From an uncultured Alphaproteobacteria bacterium (lineage in GTDB: Bacteria > Pseudomonadota > Alphaproteobacteria > Rs-D84): DNA of 64,000 nucleotides. The stretch's first letter is position 1. Each line of letters begins with the position of its first letter. This document shows positions 24,143-33,336 of the stretch, piece by piece. Location of the stretch: positions 1 through 64,000 of the forward strand of contig CASCZI010000002.1 in assembly GCA_949156565.1 (NCBI GenBank), read 5' to 3'. The notes under the pieces were generated by a model. That model was not told the origin of the DNA, searched no databases, and saw only the letters and a program-made list of their open reading frames with translations. The position numbers and the translations under genes were made by a program.

Positions 24143-25537
24143 TTAGTCACCCATAAATTTTTTCGCATTGTTATACCAATCTAAACTATCCCCCATATAG
24201 CCACATGTGCCACTCCACCAAAATTTTGTATTTGTATTTTGCGACTTCTCTATAGATTGCATGATGCCATACAACCAGAAAAATGCGTCCAAATTATCAA
24301 TTAAAGTTGAATGTTTGGCTTTCATTCCTGATTTGTGTAACAAACGCAACAAATCACCATACTGTGCAAAAAATTTTATCTCAGGGCGTTTTCCTATATG
24401 TTTACCTATTTCCAATTCCGGATGATTAGTTATAAACTTGGCCAATCCCTCACGAGCGTATTTATCATATATTGGGAAATTAAACTTGCTGATATAATAT
24501 CCATATTTAGACATACATGACACAATCTTGTTGCGTGTTAGCATCGTTCCACATTTTCTTGTCATCAATAAAGACTCAAGTTCCTTGCTTGGCACATAAT
24601 CATTTTTAGCATATCCTTTAACAAACAAATCTGTCTTATCGGCAACAGCCTTAACCATTTTATCTAACTTAACCGTTCGGGAAACTGAATATATCTTAGC
24701 CAGCATTTCCAATTTATCTTGCAGTTCCACTTTGCGCCACTTCTTATCATGAAAAATCGATTCTAAGAACTTTCCATCCAACGCCCCTTTGGTATTATCA
24801 CGAATACACAAGGCTTTTTGCGCCAAGTCCATAAGCTTTTTCAGAGTGTTTTCTATATTAGTCATCATACCATCCTTCTTAGATTTTCTTTTGCAATGTT
24901 TGGCTAATGATATCTGTCGCAATTCGCTGATAGCATTCGGGCCGTCATAATTTTTTATAAATTCTTGATACTTGCCCACTCTTTCTAACAAATCATTCAA
25001 CGGCATAACCAATGGCGCATTTGACATACAATCAAATGCAACAGATTTAATCTCAGACGCATGTTGACGTAGCCAATCCAAAACGCCTCTAAAATCAACA
25101 TACATAAATATCCGCTTATCCAAATCCGGGATTTCGCGTAATTCTCGTAACGCAGTAAAAACAGGCAAACAATGACCTATATCTTTTCCTGCATCACGTA
25201 CCTCAGGAATGGCCATTGCATCGTTAAAATCAGTATACTGAAAGGTCGGTGTCTGTAGTATTCCCGGCGTAAATTGTAATAGTTTGGATTGTTCAAGTTC
25301 CGGAAAAATCTCTGCTGATAATAGATTAATTTCAACCAACACCTGACTTGATAATAACAGTGCCACAAAATACGCCATACTTTCAACATCTTTGAAGGCT
25401 TCCCATTCCACCAAAGCGCTATGAAGTGTTCCAGACAGGTATTCGGTATCACCAGCCTTATGCAATATGATATATTCAAAGCCACCGCTAATGTCTTTGT
25501 ATTTTGCCTTTTCTAAAATCCATTTATCTTTTGGCAT
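24143..25537 (-). CDS. Hypothetical protein of the AT-rich island cargo
   Basis: The 464-residue protein has no signal peptide or membrane segment. It begins MPKDKWILEKAKYKDISGGF and is mostly helical and basic, with segments such as YVDFRGVLDWLRQHASEIKS and NKIVSCMSKYGYYISKF. No catalytic motif is recognised. Base composition is clearly more AT-rich than the phage genes to its left, suggesting separate acquisition. It runs opposite to the terminase and in the same direction as the restriction-modification genes. A defence role is possible from context only. Confidence 0.7.
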   Translation of the reverse strand: MPKDKWILEKAKYKDISGGFEYIILHKAGDTEYLSGTLHSALVEWEAFKDVESMAYFVALLLSSQVLVEINLLSAEIFPELEQSKLLQFTPGILQTPTFQYTDFNDAMAIPEVRDAGKDIGHCLPVFTALRELREIPDLDKRIFMYVDFRGVLDWLRQHASEIKSVAFDCMSNAPLVMPLNDLLERVGKYQEFIKNYDGPNAISELRQISLAKHCKRKSKKDGMMTNIENTLKKLMDLAQKALCIRDNTKGALDGKFLESIFHDKKWRKVELQDKLEMLAKIYSVSRTVKLDKMVKAVADKTDLFVKGYAKNDYVPSKELESLLMTRKCGTMLTRNKIVSCMSKYGYYISKFNFPIYDKYAREGLAKFITNHPELEIGKHIGKRPEIKFFAQYGDLLRLLHKSGMKAKHSTLIDNLDAFFWLYGIMQSIEKSQNTNTKFWWSGTCGYMGDSLDWYNNAKKFMGD

Positions 25538-25564
25538 CAGATATTCCTAGTTATCATTATAACA

Positions 25565-26095
25565 CTACTTTGCCATTTCCTGTAAAAACTTATCCAAGTC
25601 TTTAATTTTTGATTTTTTCCAACCCTTAGAACTCAAACGTTTTGGCTCATACTTTTTTAAGTCTGACACCACACGCAACCAATCCCCATAATAATACCCA
25701 AAGACGGGGATGTGTGCGGCCATACATTTGCGTAAAATCTCAATATTCTCTTGCAACGCTTTTTGCGCATACTCATCCCAGGTTTCAGGATTATGATTAA
25801 AACCATCTGATGAAACAGTGTGATATGGATAATATTCCAAAAATAATAAATCATTCGGGGCCAGGCCATGTCGCATTATCACTTTTAACATATCATCAAA
25901 CCATTCACTATATTGTGTGACAATATCCAACGACATGCCGACATCCTTATACACTCTATCAGACCGCATAGCGTATTCTGGCAGACGTTTATACAAATCA
26001 GGATTACCGCCTGGATTACATAACAAAACCACTAATTTATGTGCATTTTTATTTCCGATACGTTTTATTGGCAACTGGTATTTGTTATCAGACAC
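25565..26095 (-). CDS. Hypothetical protein, possible uracil-DNA-glycosylase-like fold
   Basis: The 176-residue protein begins MSDNKYQLPIKRIGNKNAHK. The segment LVVLLCNPGGNPD recalls the LNPNPG loop of the uracil-DNA glycosylase superfamily, followed by FLEYYPYHTVSS and VFGYYYGDWLRVV. The resemblance is weak and the catalytic residues cannot be assigned. It lies 27 bp upstream of, and in the same orientation as, the 24143-25537 gene, so a two-gene unit is likely. Confidence 0.65.
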   Translation of the reverse strand: MSDNKYQLPIKRIGNKNAHKLVVLLCNPGGNPDLYKRLPEYAMRSDRVYKDVGMSLDIVTQYSEWFDDMLKVIMRHGLAPNDLLFLEYYPYHTVSSDGFNHNPETWDEYAQKALQENIEILRKCMAAHIPVFGYYYGDWLRVVSDLKKYEPKRLSSKGWKKSKIKDLDKFLQEMAK

Positions 26096-26119
26096 ACCCT
26101 ACCCCCTGTTATAAATCAA

Positions 26120-26350
26120 GACCGCCAAACAGGAATTTGACGGTCAGGGAGTTAGCTAATCACTTTGTTAGGATCCCATTGGTCTTTCGGCGAACCGTAT
26201 TGTATGCACCAACAGCTCCCCGACCACAGTCAGGGATGATAACAGCGCTAAAAGCACCGAAACATCAGATATAACGATACTTTCGCACCGAACAAAGTAG
26301 GTCAGCTACGACCCTGAACCCAATTCCCATTGGATTCACCGTCAGTTTTA
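26120..26350. ncRNA. Candidate structured RNA of unknown family
   Basis: Nested complementary segments span about 207 bp: TGACGGT (26138) with ACCGTCA (26338), TCAGGG with CCCTGA (26312), and ACTTTGTT (26162) with AACAAAGT (26291). Inside these are TGGTC/GACCA and the hairpin CGG-CGAA-CCG, and TTAGC/GCTAA could form a pseudoknot. No ORF is supported. The strand is unknown, and no known RNA family is recognised. Confidence 0.4.
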
Positions 26351-26400
26351 CATAAAGAAAACCTTAAATCAACTGATTAAAAAGGCCTAAATCATTTTAT
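26329..26400 (+). repeat. Direct repeat copy 1 flanking a two-gene cassette
   Basis: It begins ATTGGATTCA and shares AGTTTT-CA-AA-GAAA, CTTAAATCAA and GATTAAAA with 28948-29006, in the same order and orientation. The pair brackets the genes at 26392-28921. Confidence 0.6.
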
Positions 26401-27177
26401 ATATACCGGCTCATTGGCTATCATATCCAAACTCAAAAACATCGCTGGAATACATGTATCTGGCGATAATTCATTAAGTTTAATCTCTTTCTCTTTTATT
26501 TCACCGGGATAAATCGATGGTCCTGCATGTTTAAACCCACAATAGGAGAAATAAAATACCTTTATTGCCTGTATCAAGCTTTCTGCTTTCTCTGTTGTAT
26601 TTTCTTGCAATTTTTGTTTTATCCCAGAAAGAAAGCAATTTAAATAATCGTTTACTATCGGCATTTCATAATTTTCTTTTACTATTTTTCGTTTTTCTTG
26701 ATTAGTTCTATCCATCGATCGCAAATTAGAAATCAAATTCTGATTATATTTATGTTTATCCGCATTTTTTGGCAGACGCTTTAAAATTAAATGTCCTGTT
26801 TCAACCAAGTAACCCACACATTCATCAAAAATGCCTTTATAAACATCATCCTTTAAATCAGATTTATCTATGTCTAAAATACTATAAATTGTATTAGCGC
26901 TTGATTTTGCAACATACTTTCGTGCATTTAATTCCTTATCATTGGCAAATTTTATATAATATATTGTCGCGCAAACCTCTAACACATGGCCTGCTATTAA
27001 CGCGGCATCAACGTACATTTTTGCATCATTCAGAAGCAAAAATGCGTTTCTTGCCTCATTTAAACGCTTATGCAATAAATTCAAATTAAATCCTGGAATA
27101 GAAATATTTCTTGGAATGCTCACTGAACTTTCAATATTATACCCCCGTATATAATCCAGCATTTCTTTTATTGACAT
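26392..27177 (-). CDS. Hypothetical helical protein (AT-rich cassette)
   Basis: The 261-residue product starts MSIKEMLDYIRGYNIESSVS at 27177 after an AAAGGTG site; the track start at 27222 is less likely. It is all-helical with a segment DAALIAGHVLEVCATIYYIK and a Lys-rich tail. That segment is reminiscent of helical nucleotidyltransferase- or HEPN-associated folds, but no R-x4-6-H motif is clear. Its stop lies inside direct repeat copy 1. It forms a pair with the 27263-28921 membrane protein upstream. Confidence 0.65.
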   Translation of the reverse strand: MSIKEMLDYIRGYNIESSVSIPRNISIPGFNLNLLHKRLNEARNAFLLLNDAKMYVDAALIAGHVLEVCATIYYIKFANDKELNARKYVAKSSANTIYSILDIDKSDLKDDVYKGIFDECVGYLVETGHLILKRLPKNADKHKYNQNLISNLRSMDRTNQEKRKIVKENYEMPIVNDYLNCFLSGIKQKLQENTTEKAESLIQAIKVFYFSYCGFKHAGPSIYPGEIKEKEIKLNELSPDTCIPAMFLSLDMIANEPVYIK

Positions 27178-27262
27178 TTTTACACCTTTTATACAATTTC
27201 CAACTGACATAACATAATGCACCGTTTGTTGGAAATTATTTACTCATTAATTTACTTTTAAA

Positions 27263-28921
27263 CTATTTTCGTCTTGCAACAGTCTTACTAACCTCATCTA
27301 ATTGTTTAAGGATAAACTTGCTATACTCTGTCCGGCCATCTTCAAGCTTAAAAGCTGAAAACAATTCATCATTCTCTAAAAATCTCTCTAACCAAGTCAT
27401 TAAATTATGATTTTTTTGAAAATTGATAAGAGCTTCTTTATCGGACACACTAAAATCTAATAATCTTTTAGTTGACGACTTTTCAAACTCTATAGTGTCG
27501 TCCTTTTGTTTTTTTTGCCAATTAGATTTTCTTATATACTTTATATTTTTATTGTGTATATCAATATTTTGCTTGATTAAACATAACACCAAAAAGACAA
27601 CATACCATTTATATTCAACATCTTCGGTATATTCATTAAATTTTTGTTTGCTAATTGTAAAAATAGATTTATGTTTAACAAACACATGGCTAATAAGCGT
27701 TTTCATATTATTCGGTAACATACAAAAAATATCATTAAATTTATTTCCAATGTATTCGCGAATATCTTTATATCGTTCCTGATAATACATATAACCTAAT
27801 ATATCAAATGTTAAAGTCACTACATAATCATGAGAAAACCTCCACAATTTCTCATCATTGTTAAATATATATTTTAGTCCTACTGGCGAAATAATTTTTT
27901 CTAACAAATTACGTAATATCAGCAAATTTGATACAGGCACCCCGGTATCTATAATAGCTTTTATAATAGGGAACAAAAAATCATTAGGTCTTGTGTTTGA
28001 TATGAGTCCTATACCATTTTCAAAATTTGATTTTATAAGTTTGCTATATACACGAACCATGTAGTCCATTAAGCTATTCATAGCTATTGATTTATTTGTT
28101 CGTATAGGATAAACAAATAGAGCGGTCAAATGGGATAAAACATCTGATTTTATAAATAATCCAGATTCATCCTTATCTACATATTCAAAAATTGCATAAA
28201 GTTTGTCAGCTATTAAAATAGAAATATCGTATTTGTTCTTATCTATAGCTTCTTGACTTATATAAACTAATCGATCTAGAGGATAAGAATAATATTCATT
28301 ATTTTTATCATCGGAACACCACTTTCCGTCAGAATTATTTTTTTTATACTTCAAATACTTTGTAATTTGGTCGCTGCTAAGGTCAATATACTTTGCTAAT
28401 TGATCAAACTGTAGAATACCCTTATTAAAAAAATACAAAACAACGGATTGCAACTCATTTATATGACTTATAAAATCGTTCATATTTTTGTCTATTGTTA
28501 AATCTTTAGAAAAATCTATCTGTTCAATCCAGTCTTTATACAATTCATCCGGTTTAAAAAGATATTTCTCTATCTTTTTTGCAAGAAGCCAATTCCACAA
28601 TATTGAACCGATAGACAAAATTAAATTTAAATATATAAAATATGTTTTTTGGTATATTATGCTAATACCTATACTAAACAATGCAAAAGTTAATAGCGCA
28701 GAAATAACCAACAAATATACGCCCTGTACAAATCCTCGTGAAAAATTCTTATATAAAACAACAAATTCATTTTGTATTTTTGACTTAAAATCTATAATTC
28801 TAGGGTACATAAATGCTAGAAAACCAATGTATAGCCCTGCAATAATTGACATTATTGTAAAATAATGATTTTCAAGCATTGAATTTAGTGGTTCTATAAA
28901 GATATAATTTTCTATAATCAT
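27263..28921 (-). CDS. Membrane-anchored hypothetical protein (AT-rich cassette)
   Basis: The 552-residue protein has three to four N-terminal hydrophobic segments (TIMSIIAGLYIGFLAFMYP, GVYLLVISALLTFALFSIGI, LNLILSIGSILWNWLLA). A long cytoplasmic helical domain of about 400 residues follows, rich in Lys, Asn and Ile. No catalytic motif is recognised. Base composition is strongly AT-rich relative to core genes. An N-terminal membrane anchor with a large soluble domain is common among defence effectors or sensors, but this is only contextual inference. Confidence 0.68.
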   Translation of the reverse strand: MIIENYIFIEPLNSMLENHYFTIMSIIAGLYIGFLAFMYPRIIDFKSKIQNEFVVLYKNFSRGFVQGVYLLVISALLTFALFSIGISIIYQKTYFIYLNLILSIGSILWNWLLAKKIEKYLFKPDELYKDWIEQIDFSKDLTIDKNMNDFISHINELQSVVLYFFNKGILQFDQLAKYIDLSSDQITKYLKYKKNNSDGKWCSDDKNNEYYSYPLDRLVYISQEAIDKNKYDISILIADKLYAIFEYVDKDESGLFIKSDVLSHLTALFVYPIRTNKSIAMNSLMDYMVRVYSKLIKSNFENGIGLISNTRPNDFLFPIIKAIIDTGVPVSNLLILRNLLEKIISPVGLKYIFNNDEKLWRFSHDYVVTLTFDILGYMYYQERYKDIREYIGNKFNDIFCMLPNNMKTLISHVFVKHKSIFTISKQKFNEYTEDVEYKWYVVFLVLCLIKQNIDIHNKNIKYIRKSNWQKKQKDDTIEFEKSSTKRLLDFSVSDKEALINFQKNHNLMTWLERFLENDELFSAFKLEDGRTEYSKFILKQLDEVSKTVARRK

Positions 28922-28947
28922 TAAATCACACCTCGGCTTTTATTCAT

Positions 28948-29006
28948 ATTGGATTCAGTTTTGCACAAGAAACAACTTAAATCAATCGATTAAAATCACA
29001 TCATTA
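28948..29006 (+). repeat. Direct repeat copy 2 flanking a two-gene cassette
   Basis: Counterpart of 26329-26400; the order of matching blocks is conserved with small gaps. Confidence 0.6.
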
Positions 29007-29009
29007 CAC

Positions 29010-29041
29010 TTGACTCGACTCGGTTTGTAAGCATTCATTGC
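29010..29041 (+). promoter_or_regulatory. Island promoter element, copy 1
   Basis: TTGACT followed 14 bp from its first base by TTTGTAAGCATTCATTGC. The same -35 and 18-bp block with identical spacing occurs at 37706-37737. A weak -10 (ATTCAT) would be 17 bp from the -35. Confidence 0.6.
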
Positions 29042-29064
29042 GTAATCTTAAAAGGAGTCAGATT

Positions 29065-29259
29065 ATGCCTAGATACCCGAATATTACTGTTTCATTAACC
29101 AAATATAAAAACAATGAGTTTATGCTAATGCGGTCATGTATAAATGCCCTAAACAAACACGGTTTAGGGCATAAAATTGGACAATTTATCTCGGAAACCA
29201 ATTTCCATACCTGCGCACAAATTATAGAAATCGCAAGAAATTGGTTTACTGTGATATAG
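29065..29259 (+). CDS. Small hypothetical protein
   Basis: The 64-residue product starts MPRYPNITVSLTKYKNNEFM after an AAAGGAG site, downstream of a promoter element shared with the 37760 gene. It contains MLMRSCINALNKHGLGHKIG and ends RNWFTVI. It has no membrane segment and may be a small DNA-binding regulator (speculative). Its last 14 bp overlap the convergent COG2958-like gene. Confidence 0.6.
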   Translation: MPRYPNITVSLTKYKNNEFMLMRSCINALNKHGLGHKIGQFISETNFHTCAQIIEIARNWFTVI

Positions 29260-30145
29260 ACGGCAGTGCCGTCCAGTCTTTTGTATTGATTTTATTTGTG
29301 GTTGCAGAATAAAAATTTTCAACCGCAATTATAAAATCTCTAAAATCTGTATTAGATTCACAAATACGATTTATAATATCCCAATCCAATCCATCGACTT
29401 TTACCGCAGGTATAATAATCTGACTCTCTAATGGATTGTCTTTATTTAATTTTATTATACCTATATTATATGCTTTACATAAGATTTGCAGTTCCTTTAG
29501 TGCACGTTCATCAATATCCGCTGCAACTAAATACGAATAATTCGCCCACGCCGAATTAGAAACAGTTTGAAAGAAACACTCTCTTACATTTGACATTGTT
29601 AACGCAAGTTTAACCTCAAACGACCACAGATCTGTTTCTGAATCATGATAGTGGCGCACACAATTTTTTACATTGGCATCCCAATTATCAGACAAAACCT
29701 TTAGACCAACTATATCCGGGAAAAGCCACTTGTTCCCATTTTGACCATTTCGTTTCGAGACCCTCTTCTCGTCTATACGCTTGGCGAACAGATTCATACC
29801 ATTGGCAAGGAATTCGCATACCAGCGGATATAACCCATGTTCCCTTTGTTCAATCTTTTTATCAGAATTGACGTTTTTAGTTCCAATATAAGCAAACTTT
29901 TTAGGGGAATCCGTTGTAACATTTATGGTACCAGGAACTCTATTTTCGGCATTAGCAGAATAAATTTCTCGCACCAACTGCTCAATTTGTGCTGTTTTAT
30001 TTTTCCCAGACTTCTTCATACGTTCTTTGAAATACGCAGAATTATCCTTTGAAATAAACTCTGCTATCTGTTTAGCGGTATAATACTTCTTGTCCCGCTT
30101 CTTTAAAACGCGTTCAATATATTCAACAAATGTTAATGCCGGCAT
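29246..30145 (-). CDS. COG2958-like protein with HARE-HTH domain and putative nuclease-like region
   Basis: The 299-residue protein starts MPALTFVEYIERVLKKRDKK. Its N-terminal 75 residues look like a HARE-HTH domain (AKQIAEFI, LVREIYS). The C-terminal part has DLWSFEVKLALT and VRECFFQTVSNSAWANYSYL, features of the COG2958 family often located beside restriction genes. EVK in the SFEVK segment resembles the E-x-K half of PD-(D/E)XK nucleases. It lies 60 bp downstream of hsdR in the same orientation and probably belongs to the R-M module. Confidence 0.78.
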   Translation of the reverse strand: MPALTFVEYIERVLKKRDKKYYTAKQIAEFISKDNSAYFKERMKKSGKNKTAQIEQLVREIYSANAENRVPGTINVTTDSPKKFAYIGTKNVNSDKKIEQREHGLYPLVCEFLANGMNLFAKRIDEKRVSKRNGQNGNKWLFPDIVGLKVLSDNWDANVKNCVRHYHDSETDLWSFEVKLALTMSNVRECFFQTVSNSAWANYSYLVAADIDERALKELQILCKAYNIGIIKLNKDNPLESQIIIPAVKVDGLDWDIINRICESNTDFRDFIIAVENFYSATTNKINTKDWTALPSISQ

Positions 30146-30205
30146 GATCTTTTCCTTTCTTTTTTGCATTTTATACAAAATATACATAAAATAGCAATTT
30201 ATTCT

Positions 30206-33200
30206 TTACGCATCTTCTCCCACTTCAAATTTATTACTTGATATACTAAAGAATCGTTCAAAGAATGCCGTTATTTTATCAACAACCACATGCAGCTTAT
30301 CTGTGATATTATTCTCGGTGCTGAATATAGAGGTTGGTGGCAACAATTTCACAATATCCGTACCTGTGGTTTGAACAGCACCATCACGGAATGCATTTTT
30401 AATAAATCTGTACGTCTCTGGTTTGTTTAGATTTTCATGGTCAATTATCTGATTTAATTCAGAAATCCGTGCCCTATTAATAAACTTGTCCCATTCTACA
30501 TCAACATCAGATCTAGAATTGACAGATTCTATAAACCGCATAATCAAATCTTTTTTGTTACGCAATTCCATACTGGAATCTACCGCCTTACCAATAGAAA
30601 CCAGCAATTCTTTATCCTTGCAGTTAGAATCGTGGTATTTCTTAATCAAGGCCAAGATATAATCTATATTGATATCCACCTGTTTAACAAGCTCTATTTC
30701 GAACACAATATCATCATTCACAGTGGCTTTGTCGCCATCTTTGTGTTTACGAAATTCATTATATAGTTCGATATATACACTTTGGTAATCTTGCAAATCG
30801 CGTTCTGGCAAAACATCTTTGCCTTCAAAGTCATCGAAAGCAGTTAGGATGTTCCGCAATCTCAGAATAGCACCATATAATTTTATAAACTCTTTCTGTG
30901 CCTTCTCGCCAACAATTTGCTCACCAAGTGGGAATTTGGATTCTAATTCTTTGACCAATTCCATATAACTGGGAACATGTTCGCCATTTTTATCGGTATA
31001 ACCATCGCTAAAATATTCCGCAAACGTTTTTAGCAACACACTTCCAGCAGCATTTTTATCGCCAAACAATGCCAAACTTTTGTTTGTCGCTTCTTCTAAA
31101 TTTCTAAAACAAACTATGTTCCCGTATGTCTTGACACTGTTCAATATACGATTAGTTCTGCTGAACGCCTGCAACAGACCATGCATGCGCAGATTCTTAT
31201 CAACCCACAACGTATTCAGCGTTGTCGCATCAAATCCAGTCAAAAACATATTTACAACAATTAATAAATCCAACTCTCGGTTTTTCATACGAAGTGATAC
31301 ATCCTTATAATAATTCTGAAATTTCTTATCTGACGTATCGTAATTTGTCCCAAACATGCAATTATAGTCTTTAATTGCCCCGTCCAAAAAGTCACGTGAT
31401 GACGCGTCCAATCCATCTGTACTTTCAGAATTTTCTTCTAAACCACCCTCTTCTTCATTAACCCCAAAACTGTATATGGTCGCAACCTTTAAGCGTCTAT
31501 CTGACGGCAAATCTGCCATTTGTTTCTTAAATTCGTTATAATAAGCCTTTGCTGCATCAATACTGGCCACACAGAAAATTGAATTAAATCCACGCATAGA
31601 CACACCAGATTTAACTTCATCTACTTTGTTTTTCCCGGACGCAACCTCTGCAATATTCAATAACTTACGAAAATTATACGCCTTATCATTCCGTTTTGTC
31701 TTTTGGCTAAAATGCTCCAAAATATATTTTGTAACTTTTTCAATACGTTCTGGATCCATCAAAACTTTTTCACGGTTAATATTCCAAACCCTTTCATCCT
31801 TAATGTCTTCTGCCTCTTTGAAAGTAGATACATATTCCACCCTGAACGGCAATACATTTTTATCGTTTATTGCATTAACAATTGTATACGTATGTAATTG
31901 ATCTCCAAAGGCTTGTTCGGTAGTTTTCAGACACACATTTCCACCAGACATTGCATTCTCGCCAAATATCGGCGTTCCAGTGAACCCGAACAGATAATAT
32001 TTATTGAAACTTTTCGTAATAGAGTCGTGCATATCACCAAACTGGGACCTATGACATTCATCAAATATACAAACAATCTCGTCATCAAAAATGGTATGTC
32101 CATGGTTTTTCTTGATAAATTTGGCCAACTTTTGAATTGTTGTAATGATAATTTTGGCCTTTGGATCTTCCAGCTGCTTTTTCAAGACGGAAGTATTTGT
32201 ATTGCTGTTTGCTGCCCCCTTTTCAAATTTATCGTACTCCTTCATTGTTTGATAGTCCAAATCCTTGCGATCAACAACAAACATTACCTTTTTTACAAAT
32301 GGTAATTTTGTTGCTAACTGCGCAGTCTTGAAACTGGTCAACGTCTTACCAGATCCTGTTGTATGCCACACATATCCACCGGCCTCTACACTGCCATATC
32401 GCTTATAATTATGCGATACCTCTATCTTGTTTATAATGCGCTCTGCGGCCACAATTTGATAAGGACGCATTACCATCAACATTTTATCCGATGTAAATAC
32501 GCAATACTTGGTTAAAATATTTAGGATGGTATGCTTTGCAAAGAATGTTTTTGCAAAATCCATCAAATCCGTTATAGGCTTATTACCGGCATCCGCCCAC
32601 CAGGATGTAAACTCAAAACTATTACTGGTCTTTTTGCCTTTTTTAGAAGTCGTTAACACCGCTGATTCTTTAATATGCTGATTACGGGTCGTATTACTAT
32701 AATATTTGGTAAATGTACCATTACTGATCACAAATAATTGAACGTATTCAAACAAACCACTATCTGCCCAGAAACTTTCCCGATTATAACGATTTATTTG
32801 ATTAAATGCCTCTCGTATATCTACACCACGACGTTTTAATTCAATATGGACCAGCGGTAATCCATTAACCAAGACAGTCACATCATATCGGTTCGCATGA
32901 ACCCCACTATCTGTTTCGTATTGGTTAATGACTTGCAAATGGTTATTATGAATATTCTCTTTATCAATCAAATCTATGGTTTTAACAATACCATTGTCGC
33001 GCGTGAGCAGTTTTTTATAATCTTCCTGTATGGTGAATGTTTTTTCTTCAATGCCGCTGTTTTTATTGGCGATGCATTCTGCAAAGAATCTGTCCCATTC
33101 GGAATCTGTAAATTCATAATTATTCAGGCGAGACAATTGGTTGCGCAGATTCTTTATCAAATCAGCATTGGTATGAATATCTAAATACTCGTATGCCTGG

Positions 33201-33334
33201 GACTGCAATTGACGGATAAATTCACGTTCCAAATCCGCTTCTGATTGATATACAGTTGCACGACGGTCAGATTCTTTGAATTCCGAAACAACCGTACTGT
33301 TTGTATTCTGTGCAACCATATTGATTTTTATCAT
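30206..33334 (-). CDS. hsdR: Type I restriction enzyme R subunit
   Basis: The 1042-residue motor and nuclease subunit has an N-terminal PD-(D/E)XK nuclease (VTVLVNGLPLVHIELKRRG) and SF2 helicase motifs WHTTGSGKTLTSF (Walker A), IFDECHRSQFG (DEAH-type box) and FGFTGTPIFG. The C-terminal helical region would contact HsdM/HsdS. The ATG at 33334 lies 2 bp after the upstream stop; a second ATG at 33319 (MVAQNTNST) is also possible. It restricts unmodified DNA by translocation. Confidence 0.95.
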   Translation of the reverse strand: MIKINMVAQNTNSTVVSEFKESDRRATVYQSEADLEREFIRQLQSQAYEYLDIHTNADLIKNLRNQLSRLNNYEFTDSEWDRFFAECIANKNSGIEEKTFTIQEDYKKLLTRDNGIVKTIDLIDKENIHNNHLQVINQYETDSGVHANRYDVTVLVNGLPLVHIELKRRGVDIREAFNQINRYNRESFWADSGLFEYVQLFVISNGTFTKYYSNTTRNQHIKESAVLTTSKKGKKTSNSFEFTSWWADAGNKPITDLMDFAKTFFAKHTILNILTKYCVFTSDKMLMVMRPYQIVAAERIINKIEVSHNYKRYGSVEAGGYVWHTTGSGKTLTSFKTAQLATKLPFVKKVMFVVDRKDLDYQTMKEYDKFEKGAANSNTNTSVLKKQLEDPKAKIIITTIQKLAKFIKKNHGHTIFDDEIVCIFDECHRSQFGDMHDSITKSFNKYYLFGFTGTPIFGENAMSGGNVCLKTTEQAFGDQLHTYTIVNAINDKNVLPFRVEYVSTFKEAEDIKDERVWNINREKVLMDPERIEKVTKYILEHFSQKTKRNDKAYNFRKLLNIAEVASGKNKVDEVKSGVSMRGFNSIFCVASIDAAKAYYNEFKKQMADLPSDRRLKVATIYSFGVNEEEGGLEENSESTDGLDASSRDFLDGAIKDYNCMFGTNYDTSDKKFQNYYKDVSLRMKNRELDLLIVVNMFLTGFDATTLNTLWVDKNLRMHGLLQAFSRTNRILNSVKTYGNIVCFRNLEEATNKSLALFGDKNAAGSVLLKTFAEYFSDGYTDKNGEHVPSYMELVKELESKFPLGEQIVGEKAQKEFIKLYGAILRLRNILTAFDDFEGKDVLPERDLQDYQSVYIELYNEFRKHKDGDKATVNDDIVFEIELVKQVDINIDYILALIKKYHDSNCKDKELLVSIGKAVDSSMELRNKKDLIMRFIESVNSRSDVDVEWDKFINRARISELNQIIDHENLNKPETYRFIKNAFRDGAVQTTGTDIVKLLPPTSIFSTENNITDKLHVVVDKITAFFERFFSISSNKFEVGEDA

Positions 33335-33336
33335 CC

